From: Gymnothorax reevesii
Lineage: Eukaryota > Chordata > Actinopteri > Anguilliformes > Muraenidae
Length of the DNA stretch: 64,000 nt
Assembly (NCBI GenBank): GCA_029721435.1
Contig: CM056573.1
Span: forward strand, 123,281,447 to 123,345,446
Reading direction: 5' to 3'
The position numbers were made by a program, and so were the translations under genes. Position 1 is the first letter of the stretch. Every line of letters begins with the position of its first letter. The notes below the pieces were generated by a model. The model was not told where the DNA came from and did not search any database. It saw only the letters and a list, made by a program, of their open reading frames with translations. This document shows positions 54,926-64,000 of this stretch, one piece after another.

Positions 54926-56245
54926 AATGGAATGGATCCATTCTCCAGTCTGCCTGAAGTTGCTGCTTGCAAAGGTCTGCACTTCGGTCATCTTAATATC
55001 AGGAGCCTTCTGCCTAAGATTGATGAGTTCCGGTCCCTCATGTGTGCTTGGCAGGTGGGAGTATTTCGTATTTCAGAGACCTGGCTTGATAACTCAGTAA
55101 GTGATTATGATATTCGCATTGACAATTATTCTTTTATAAGGAAAGACCAAAATCATTACGGAGGTGGGGTTTGTGCGTTCATTCATTCTGATATAAACTA
55201 TATGCTGAGGTCTGATCTAAATGATGAAATTGAATTGTTTTTGATCAACATCTGGCTTCCCAAAACAAAACCCATGCTGGTGGGCGTGTGCTTTGGTTCA
55301 AGGCAAAGGCTAAACTGAGAATCTGCACTGAGCATTCAGATTGAGGGGAAATCTAAAGTATCAAAGTCTTCTGTATGTTATCTAGGATGCACTCTTGATG
55401 GGAATCTAGGGGGGGCTTCCATGGCTCTGAAGATTTTGAGTATGGTGAATTCCAGAACACGGTACTTAGCCGGGAAAGAAATATTATTGGATAGAGGATC
55501 CTTGAAAATGGTGGAGTCCTGCCTTGTGTAGAGTCACTTGGTCTATTATCCTATTAGTTCATGATACTGGGGCTTAAATAAGCTCCTGAAACAGGAACTC
55601 CAAGTAGCACAAAATAAATTGGTGAGAGTCGTGCTGGGGCTGGATTACAGGAGCCATGTGGGTAGAACCCAGTTCCAGCAGCTCGAGTGGCTTCCAGTTG
55701 TACATAGAACACGTGAGAGTCGACTGAACATGGTCTACAAGATTCTGAATAATAGAGCCCAAGTTACTTCACTAACTATTTTACCAAGTTATAAGATGTA
55801 CATACATACAACACCAGAGCAAGGGCAACTAACCTGACACTCTATAAATGTAAAACTATTATGGGTAAAGTTTCCTCCTTATATGCTGCTGCTACAGAGT
55901 GGAATAAGCTGCCGTCTGAAATAAAAGAGGTGCGTAACATAAAAATGTTTAAGAAAAAGGTCAAGTACATGTTGCTAGATAACATCCCCCGATAATGATC
56001 AGCTTCGTTTAATTAATTTGATACTTAGCAGAATACTGCTGCTTATCCTGCCGCATGTAATCATGGACATTGACCAACTGCCTCCATCTTGTACATTGAG
56101 TGTGTGGACTTCATGAACATCAGGGGCCACAATGGACATAAGTCCTGGACTTTTTCGTGTCATCCCTGACAATGTCTCATACATGTGTTGACTGTTTTTT
56201 TATTATTAGCACTTATATTTGTAATTGTCAAATAAACTAAACTAA
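54926..56245 (+). pseudogene. LINE with endonuclease and tail but no RT
   Basis: The 5' part (to ~55,318) encodes an APE-like endonuclease start: FGHLNIRSLLPKIDEFRS, then ISETWLDNSVSDYDI and NHYGGGVCAFIHSDI. The sequence then passes directly to the C-terminal region, VAQNKLVRVVLGLDYRSHVG and FQQLEWLPVVHRTRESRL, at 55,600-55,760. Both catalytic halves of the endonuclease and the whole reverse transcriptase are missing through an internal deletion. The tail ends in AAACTAAACTAAAATAAAAC, a short-repeat 3' end. A different LINE family from the 23,148 copy. Dead. Confidence 0.85.
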
Positions 56246-56879
56246 AATAAAACTAAACATTTCAGCTGAATTGCAGCAGACAACTGAGGACAATGGGCTT
56301 GCAAGTCACAACATAAACCCACTGGACCTTCAGCCCAGGTGAGCTAATGAATATTCAGAATAAGACAGGTTCTTAGATGGAACCTTGTGGACTGCCATTA
56401 CTAAACTCAAGAGCCTGAGACTTGTGGCCTTCTGTTCAGATACACTGAGTTCTGCCAGCAAGATCATTTTTAAACTATTCTGTTGTCATAGGACTAAACT
56501 CAACATTGCTAAACCTGTTTAGCAGCAATTCATACAATGAGTGCCATGTTGTGTCACATCTCAAAAACACATTGACTGTGTTCACATCATCATAAAACAA
56601 ATTACCCATCCCAAAACAGTTTTTTATTAAGTGGAAAATGTGTGATACATTCACATCATTGAAAACAAAAATAAATTTAATATTCCACAAATCGTAGCTG
56701 GAAAAACAGTGATGTACTCCAAATACACACTGATCGACAGGTTTAAATCTTTTGTGCTGGAAAGTTATACATAAGTGTAAACAAGTGTAAACAATCCCTC
56801 ATGACCTGAGCGTTTCCTTATTTTTTTCCTGCAGTCCAGCCATCCATATCAATTTCATTCCCACGTTTTCATTTTCATG
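56246..56879. other. Anonymous AT-rich stretch
   Basis: No feature recognised. Confidence 0.4.
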
Positions 56880-57415
56880 TTTATTAATTCTGATTATCTA
56901 ATTATTGTGTCATTCCAATCCCATCCCAGAGTGTTCTCTCTGCATGCTTGCACATTCCTCACCAATCTGTTACTTGTGGTCCTTTTGTATTTAAGTTTCT
57001 GTGTTTCGTGTTTTATTTGTTTGATTGTTACCTTTCATTGTGCTTTGTGCCTTGCTCAGTCTAATCTCACTAGTCTTTCATCTTCGGTATTATAACTTTA
57101 GGAAAGAAATAACTGTTTATTAAGGAACTATTCCCAGGGAGTAACCCTTCTTCCAGCCCCTCCGACATTTGAGTTTGCGAGAGTGCACCAGCTCTGCATG
57201 CCCTGAAACCTAAGGTTTTCCATCCTGATTTCTGACCTTAGACTAGCTTCCACCTCTACACCTTGACTTACCTTTTGTGATCCTGTCTGCCCTACCAGGC
57301 TTTGGACCGTCTCCTGAGAATTCTCTGCTAAAACTATGAGTTTTTTACCTGTTCATTAAAAGTGCCGACTGTAGCTTAATTTGTGATCTGGATTCCATTT
57401 TTCTGTGACTAATAA
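56880..57415 (+). repeat. Possible LTR-like or 3'-terminal repeat
   Basis: Pyrimidine-rich with CATTAAAAGTGCCGACTG and TGTGATCTGGATTCC near the end, resembling the R-U5 end seen at 46,090-46,150. No target duplication or partner copy is recognisable. Confidence 0.2.
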
Positions 57416-57630
57416 CATAAACATCTTTAAAACTATTAAGATAAGAATATAATTAAAAATTCCATAATTAGCATAAATTTTAATTCATCTTTTAAAATAC
57501 AATAATGTTATATGTGTATTTGGACTATGTTGGCTTTAGTACTCCACCAGCACCCAAATCAGTTTTATTCTTCAGTGAGACCTCCCAAATCTTCCTGCGT
57601 TTGTAAAAATTGTTGGTTAATTACGTTGTA

Positions 57631-57658
57631 ATAAAAACCCATGAAAGTGGGTTTTTAT
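57631..57658. other. 11-bp hairpin
   Basis: ATAAAAACCCA and TGGGTTTTTAT pair perfectly around TGAAAG. No T-run or gene context suggests a role. Confidence 0.55.
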
Positions 57659-57689
57659 AACAAAGTAGCAAAAAAGTAGGAAAACGTTT

Positions 57690-60189
57690 ATTACACAGCT
57701 GGCCGTGGGAACAACAGCATGATGCAGAGTTCAAAATTAATTAATTTTGTAAGAAACTTCATACATGTAAAAATACAGACATTTGCATATGACTTCTTTA
57801 ATGTTATCAGGAGTTGTTGCTGATTGGTCCTGGGGTTTACACATTGATAAAAACGGATACTGTACAATTGGGCCTCACCTGAATCTGTCAACGTAATTGG
57901 TCCAATAGACTCCCAACCCCCAGAAGTGAGCTCCATATGTGGGCATACGGAACCTCCAACTGAAAGGCGCTTGGGCATATTGCATCCTATCGGAACTGAA
58001 GACAAATGGAGATCCCAGCTGGAATTAGCAAATAGGTAATATGCCCTGTTGCACCCAACGGCTTTTCTTTATCTCCTAATACACATTCAACCGTCTGGCT
58101 CACCTCATATTGCCAATACCCAAAAATCTTGTTTTCCAACAGTGTGCATCTTTCTTTTTGGCCATTAGGCACAGTCATGTTATCTAACACTTACCTGAAT
58201 GGTACCCTGTGGCAGTACTTTTTCACACTTGTCAGAGGAGAGCTTATCTTTCTGTCATATCCTGATGAACAAATTGCCTCAGAATTCAACTGACAGTGTG
58301 TCAAGATTTATAAGAAGCCTCTTGCTGCTTTCTTCTATGAGGATCCTTTGAAATGTAATATCATAGTAGACATGCCCAGCCGTTAAGTGGCCCTCGTTCA
58401 TGAACAATAACATTCGTAAGAAGCATCTGTTCAGGATAAGCCGCTGTTTAATTCCCAAGGCAAACAAAGGTGCTGTAATTTCATATTTGCCTTTTTAAGG
58501 TACGCTTCACCTGGAATAGTGTTTTGACAATAGATCTAAAGCTGGACCCTGTAAGTTCATCGTGCCAGAGGAATGCCACTGCAGTCTACCTACTTGGATC
58601 TACTACAACTTTTAAGAGCTTACAGCCATCATTATTTTCTTTGATAACAAATGAAATGCAGTTATGAAACAGGCTAGGGCAATATAAGTTCTGTAAAAGA
58701 TTTCTAATGGGAGATTTAGGCCTGAATTCTGGATTTCCTGACCTGGAGTCTGGGGTTGTTCCTCTTAGTGCTCTAGGGTCAGACAGTTGTCTAAGATCTC
58801 AATAGAGGAAGGCTGCAGTTTGAGCCAAGAGCATTTCATTACATCACAATCCCATGACTCTCAATTGCCTGAAGGGAGGACTGGAGAGTCTTACGCACAT
58901 ACTGTACATGACAGTCGTACCCTCTACCAGCACGTCAGAGCTGTGTAAAATGATATCTGTCACCCACTTTCCAGACATGCCCAGCAATGCCCAGCAAACT
59001 TTCTAACTGTTATAAGTATTTCTCCCTCTTACCCATTCCATGCTGGGATAGGCTCCAACTGCCCTGCAAATTTAACTAGGAATCTGCAGGTTAGATAACG
59101 AAGGATGCACTTTCTGGAAAAGTAATTAGCTGTGCATTTTCAGCTGTAACAGGGGTTCCAGGGGTTCCCTAGCAACCTCGGTTGCTGTAGTAACACTGTA
59201 GTACCTAAATTTGGGGATGAATAACCTTCTAAAAACTAGCAAGTCATTTTTTGTCCTTTGTAAGGGGACGTAATCTCTGGCCTGTGTCGTAAGAAACGTT
59301 TACTTCTCTAAGCAGAAGCCTACATAATGCAAAGGGTAAAAATATATTAAATAGTTCGCAAACATGAATGACACTAGCCCTGGACAGAATTCAAAGTTAA
59401 ACGCTGTTTTATAACACCAATGTCAGTTTTCGCCCCTGGACTAAGCTTAATCCTTGTCCATGAAACTGGCTCATAAGCACTGAATATGTTTTCACGGGAA
59501 CATGCTTTTCCATCCAGGGCACTGCCATGTAATATGAAAAAATTTTTTCCCTCCCAGCCAGGTCTCATGAGGTTACAGCCGAGCACAACCAGCAATCTTT
59601 CACTCTGTTCAGCATGAGAACAACATATGCGTCACACCGTGGCTTGTGTTTGGCTAATAACCTTCGGAAGAAGCAAAAATACACAAGGACATTTCAGGAC
59701 AAACATCAAAAATAGAAAAGGGAGCACAATGTTTTTCTGGCGGCTTTTCTTTTTGCAATGGAATTTATTGCAATAAAAGATTTAGCCGTGACACAACGCA
59801 AGTACAAAGAGAGGCATAGCACTCAGACTGTACAAACTTTAATGTCAACAAACATAAGTGCATTAGTCACTAGTTCGCGAAAATCACAATAACTACAAAG
59901 ACTTGATTGTACAATGCTTCACGCAATGAGGCATAAATAGTATTTTTCCGAACATGTTTGCAGAGGAACAGGGAAAGACCTACTTCAGTAAACTTACACC
60001 AGGCCTGTGACTCAGCAGTGATGATATGAAAGACTTAATGCTGATATTTTAATCTGTGTTTTAGGCCTGCAGGATTTGCTCTGTTGCAGAATATTTTAAA
60101 TAAAAACACTTAAAAATATTACTGCAACATGAATGTACAAATCCATCCTATCTACATACAAATCTATCCTACCTTTATACAAATCCACC
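57690..60189. other. Mostly anonymous; LINE-type scrap at ~59,040
   Basis: CATGCTGGGATAGGCTCCAA near 59,038-59,057 resembles the TGGGATAGGCTCCAGC motif of LINE/SINE 3' ends, related to 39,737. Nothing else recognised. Confidence 0.4.
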
Positions 60190-60399
60190 CGCCATTACTA
60201 AATTTTCTAAATTTTTGGTTAGGGTTTTGGGCTGGAGCCTGGCCCATGCAATAGGAGAGAGGCAGGAATACTCCAATCCATCGCAGGTCAAACACATCAA
60301 TTCTCTACTTCACTCATATCTATGGGCTGTCCTGCAGTGCTATTTAGCCTAGCAGACATACAAGACATGTTACTCTGCTCAGCACTGCAAAAAGGTTTG

Positions 60400-60840
60400 T
60401 TTTACAGGAGAATTCCGGTGTGAAATTGACTTGGGGTGTATTGAAACATGATAACGAGTACAAATTTCTGTCGAATACCCCATCTCCATACGCACGCAAC
60501 ATTTCGAAATACATGGCTTTTTAGCCAAAGCTCCCAACAGGCTTACAATGGTAGTGAATGGGGAATAGTGTTGCCATGCAAAGAAACTGCTATTTTTTCA
60601 TCATTATCAAGGCTCAATGTAGCTCAACACTTCATTGGTAGAATTCCGAGGGCCCTGACATTTAAAACGAGGCACTGAGAACTTTGAAAATGCAATATCT
60701 CATGCTTTCGAAAAGTAAGGAATATTATGTTGTGATAAGTAACGGTTTGCTTAACAAGTGATATTTTGTCACCCTATTGGAAAACTTTGAAATTAGCCAA
60801 AAAAAAAAAAAATCTTGTCTTGTTGGGGGTACGTTTGTCC
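60400..60840. repeat. Probable dispersed repeat (AATTCCGGTGTGAAATTGAC)
   Basis: ACAGGAGAATTCCGGTGTGA, GTATTGAAACATGATAACGA and CCAACAGGCTTACAATGGTA are phrases I associate with a dispersed fish repeat. The short frame at 60,448 has no domain. It ends near an A14 run at 60,800. Confidence 0.4.
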
Positions 60841-60864
60841 TATTTTGGTAGAAAGTTGCAAAAA

Positions 60865-61172
60865 TTACGAGAGGCACTCATAGAGTGCAAACCTCCGCCA
60901 AGGCAGCACAATCCAAATCTTCATGAGTGGGAGCAAAGTTGAGTTATCGCGTGTCATTGGATTTCAAGATGGCTGCCGTGGCGGCCATATTGTTTCACTG
61001 ATCTGGATGAAAATCAGTAAGGTCCATCCTTGAAGTTATAGCAATCCACCCACAAAATTTCAAACAAATCCGTATGCAACTTTTTGAGTTATGTTGTTCA
61101 CAAACAAACAAACAAACAAACAAACAAACGGGCAAAAACATAACCTCTGCCCCAACTTTGCTGGGGAGGTCT
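60865..61172. repeat. ACCTCCGCCAAGG dispersed repeat with (CAAA)n
   Basis: Begins near ACCTCCGCCAAGGCAG, includes AAGATGGCTGCCGTGGCGG and (CAAA)7 at about 61,099-61,128, and ends ATAACCTCTGCCCC. The CCTCCGCC and GGGGCAGAGG ends are roughly inverted. A fragment of the same kind lies at 5,308. Confidence 0.6.
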
Positions 61173-61477
61173 TAAGGAAAGTCTAATTCTTGTTCTTGAC
61201 TAGACTGATTTTTTGTCAGTTACTTTGATTTCAACTGTGGGAACAGCCCAAGGAAGGATTCAAACCAGGGATTTTCTTGCTGTGAGGCAACAGAGCTACC
61301 GACTGCACCACTGTAAATTCCTCAAGTTGTTTTAAATTAAATGATCAAAACTATGAACGCATTTGAAAAGTAAGTGGGCCTTTCTAAAATTAGCAACAAG
61401 CGCACTTGTTGAGTGAAAGTCTCTGTACATTTCTCCAGACTTGTATGTCGGTTTGCAAGATAAGAATGTATGAGGTA
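61173..61477. other. Anonymous flank of second gypsy copy
   Basis: No feature recognised. Confidence 0.4.
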
Positions 61478-61963
61478 TGTAATGTGAATATAGGCCACTA
61501 GATGGCAGTATTTACCTTTTTTTTGTTAAGCTCAGACTGGAGTCATGTTTAGACATGTCCTGGACATGTCTGGGGCAAGTCTCAGAAAATTTAAAAAAAG
61601 AGGTCTAAATGTGGGTGGGGTCTGCAAAAGAGTATATAAGGAAAAGAATTGAGACAGTAAAGTAGTAGGAGAAATTGCAAGAAGATGACCAGACCTGCCA
61701 TTCTGTTCAAGATCTGTGACGTTTCTTTTGTGGATTTCTTTGCCTGTGTTTGAGCATTTTCATCATCCAGGACATCACCAAGCCCCCCCCACGAAAAGGG
61801 ATTGTAAATATTTATGTTTTGTACATAATTCAATCTTGGTCTTTAGGTTAGTTAGTTGTTATTGTCTTTCATAATTAAATGTGTTTGAGTTTTTAAAACT
61901 GTGTCTGTCATCCCTTGCTGTTGCTGTTGTGTTGCAATGTAATAACAAATTGGGGCCATAACA
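61478..61963 (+). repeat. 5' LTR of second gypsy copy
   Basis: TGTAATGTGAATATAGG to GGCCATAACA. It lacks a segment present in the other LTRs after GCAAGAAGA and has further small indels. TATATAAGG is at about 61,632. Confidence 0.95.
61551..61582 (+). promoter_or_regulatory. Triple p53-family half-sites in LTR
   Basis: AGACATGTCC, spacer T, GGACATGTCT, spacer G, GGGCAAGTCT. All are perfect RRRCWWGYYY matches. Retained although other LTR positions have diverged. Confidence 0.6.
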
Positions 61964-61966
61964 AAT

Positions 61967-61987
61967 TGGGGGCTCAAGGTCCGGGAT
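61967..61987 (+). other. Primer-binding site, tRNA-Pro-like with interruption
   Basis: TGGGGGCTC, AAG, GTCCGGGAT. Differs from the first copy by one base in the middle (CAAG versus GAAG). Begins 3 nt after the LTR. Confidence 0.6.
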
Positions 61988-62079
61988 AGACCATTTTGTG
62001 AGTAATTTATTGAAAATCTAACATTTCAAATTGTAAAATTGATTTTTTTTAATTGAATACATATATATTGACAACAGCA

Positions 62080-64000
62080 ATGGATGATTTCTTGGCATCA
62101 CCAACCGTAGGGGTTTTGAAGTCTTTTAAAAAGACAGAACTACTAGAAATTTGCAGACATTTAGAGCTGACAGAGGTGAAACCAGCCATGCGAAAAGCAA
62201 GACTGGCTCGAGAGATAGTTGAATATTACATTGATGAAAATGTGTTTGCACCCGGAGATCTGGAACAGTTTCCAGTGGAAAATCCAAATATAGAAATGGA
62301 ACTTAAATTAAAAATGCTAGAGATTGAAAGGGAGGAAAGAGAAAAAGAAAGGGAGGAAAAAGAAAAGCAAAGAGAATTTGAGAGGGAAGAAAGAGAGAAA
62401 GAAAGGGAAGAAAAAGAAAAACAAAGGCAGTTTGAGTTAGAAAAATTAGCAAGAGAAGAGAAAATAGAAAGGGAGGAAAAAGAAAAACAAAGAGAATTTG
62501 AGTTAGAAAAATTTGCAAGACAGAGAGATTTTGAATTAGAGAAATTCGATAGAGAAGAAAGACTCCAAATGGAGCAACTAAAAATTAAAATTGAAACTAA
62601 AAATAAATTTTGTGCCAGTCAGGAGGTAAAACTGGTGCCTCCATTTTCGGAAAAGGATGTTGACCACTATTTCCAGTGTTTTGAAAAGGTAGCAGAGTTG
62701 CCAGTGGCCAAAGGAACACTGGCCTCTGATGTTGCAAACTGTCCTCAAGGATAAAGCTCAACAAGCCTATTCGGCTTTGTCAGCAGATGATTCCTCTGAT
62801 TATGAGGTTGTCAAAAAGGTTATTTTGAGAGCTTATGAGTTGGTTCCAGAGGCTTACCGACAGAAATTCAGAGGTCTGAAGAAATCTGAAAATCAGACTT
62901 ATGTTGAATTTGCTAATGAAAAGCAGGTTTGCTTTGAGCGCTGGTGTACTTCTATGGAGGTCAAGGATGATTTCAACTCACTAAAAGAGATGGTGTTAGT
63001 TGAAGAATTCAAGAACTGTGTTAAAGATGATGTTAAGACCTACCTTAATGAGAAGCAAGCACTGAATTTGCAACCAGTTGCCAAATTTGCAGATGAATAT
63101 GTTCTCACACATAAGTCCAAATTTCAGTCTAGCAGTAATAATAGATGGTCCCAATTTCAGAAAAAGGGTTATGGTGATACCCAAGATTCCTCACCCAAAG
63201 ACAAAGGCAAATCTGGTGATGGTGCTCAGAAATCCAGTAACAGGTCTGATCAAAGTGTGAAAGCTGACAGTGACAAAAGTGGTCTAGTTTGCAGTTATTG
63301 CAAGAAATCTGGTCATGTTACAACTAACTGTTGGTTCCTTAAAGCTAGGAAAGAAAAAGAAAAGGATACTAAACCAAATGCCTTTGTGAAAACAAGGTTA
63401 GAAACCCCTGTAGTAGATAACCAATCTGCTAAATTGCCTGCTTCTTGTGGGGCTAAAAAGCCTAATACAGCTGACTTTGTGAGGGAGGAATTTCTTCCAT
63501 TTGTGTCAGAGGGATTTGTGGCTCTGAATGAGCATACTACTCCTGTCCCCATATATATCCTAAGGGATACCGGAGCTTCTCAGTCACTTTTGTTGATGGA
63601 CTCCTTGGAGTTACGTGATGAGACCGCTTCAGGGGATTTCATACTTGTACAAGGTATTGAAGGGAGGACTGTATCTGTACCCCTGCGCTCTATATTCTTG
63701 AAGTCAGATTTAGTTACAGGACAGGTAAAGGTGGGACTTATGTCAAGTCTACCTATAAAGGGTGTTTCTCTTTTGCTAGGCAATGACCTGGCTGGGGGCA
63801 AAGTAGTTCCCCCTGTACATCTTACTTCACAGCCGAGCACTGAAGATGGGGATGAGGACCCATCTCTGTATCCTTCTTGCGCAGTGACTCGTGCTATGGC
63901 CAAGAAGCCTAAAGAAGATGTTGTGGTGCCGCCAAGCACATTGAATAGTCAGGACTCAGGTGGTTTGCCTCATGACTCTGATTGGCCTACTATGGTTTCT
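62080..64000 (+). pseudogene. gag-pol: Gag-pol of second gypsy copy, frameshifted, partial
   Basis: The start is the same as in the intact copy (MDDFLASPTV). The charged coiled-coil region is clearly longer, with several extra copies of a REEKEKQREFE-type unit. A 2-nt deletion near 62,692 shifts the frame, and that frame stops at 62,752-62,754. Beyond the deletion the original frame is open to the window edge and carries the SCAN-like capsid part, the CCHC knuckle (here HVTTNC), and the protease motif RDTGAS. A single lesion is therefore visible, so inactivation was recent. Confidence 0.93.

Larger units (their letters stand above)
61478..64000 (+). mobile_element. Second Gmr1-like gypsy copy, cut by window end
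   Basis: The 5' LTR is 61,478-61,963, followed by leader and gag into the protease region, then the window ends. The internal sequence is very close to the 29,100 copy, but the LTR belongs to the other subfamily (486 versus 521 bp). Only 5'-side features can be judged. Confidence 0.95.

Noticed and set aside
57631..57658. Rho-independent terminator
   Set aside because: Hairpin without a suitable U-tract, and the DNA is vertebrate.

Overview
The window is vertebrate nuclear DNA, almost certainly from a ray-finned fish. The basis is its repeat content: a Gmr1-type Ty3/gypsy retrotransposon, at least six Tc1 transposons or fragments in the characteristic fish subfamilies, hAT-type MITEs, a tRNA-derived SINE, non-LTR retrotransposon remnants ending in a GAACAGCCTGTTCTCGCC-like tail, and many short dispersed fish repeats and mini/microsatellites. 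I cannot name the species. I found no convincing host exon, tRNA gene, rRNA gene or CRISPR. Every long reading frame belongs to a mobile element or to a stop-free tandem repeat, so this looks like intergenic or deep intronic DNA.

Layout. 1-198: truncated minus-strand LTR. 1.0-1.45 kb: decayed SGNH-hydrolase-like fragment. 1.78-2.72 kb: ~145-bp tandem repeat. 5.3-5.6 kb: SINE fragment. 7.45-7.7 kb: 50-bp tandem repeat. 8.2-9.44 kb: dead Tc1 (minus). 10.8-14.1 kb: TGACC-rich, CA and CT tracts. 15.6-17.1 kb: dispersed repeats, a hAT-like MITE and a 99-bp segment that recurs, inverted and identical, at 28.3 kb. 17.24-18.83 kb: 55-bp satellite interrupted by a ~1-kb insertion, followed by an intact Tc1 element (18,835-20,348, 337-aa transposase). 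20.4-20.9 kb: AGCAACC minisatellite. 22.1-23.15 kb: ~82-bp array with telomere-like CCCTAA runs and a four-unit higher-order period. 23.15-25.75 kb: a LINE split by a TIR element that itself holds a hAT-type MITE.

29,100-35,085: a complete gypsy element with two 521-bp LTRs (5 differences), a 4-bp target duplication and one ~1,564-codon gag-pol frame. Its pol order is protease-integrase-RT-RNaseH, the Gmr1 arrangement rather than the usual gypsy order. A second copy starts at 61,478 and runs off the window; its gag is broken by a 2-nt deletion. In between lie a hAT MITE with a perfect 8-bp duplication (36.57 kb), a full SINE with a 15-bp duplication (39.05 kb), a ~1-kb long-inverted-repeat element (43.7-44.8 kb), Tc1 pseudogenes (46.7 and 51.85 kb), foldbacks, and a LINE lacking its RT domain (54.9-56.2 kb).

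The most interesting signal is regulatory. All four LTRs carry, just upstream of the TATA box where that is visible, three tandem perfect matches to the p53-family half-site RRRCWWGYYY with 1-nt spacers. This suggests a stress- or p53-responsive retrotransposon promoter that has been spread through the genome.
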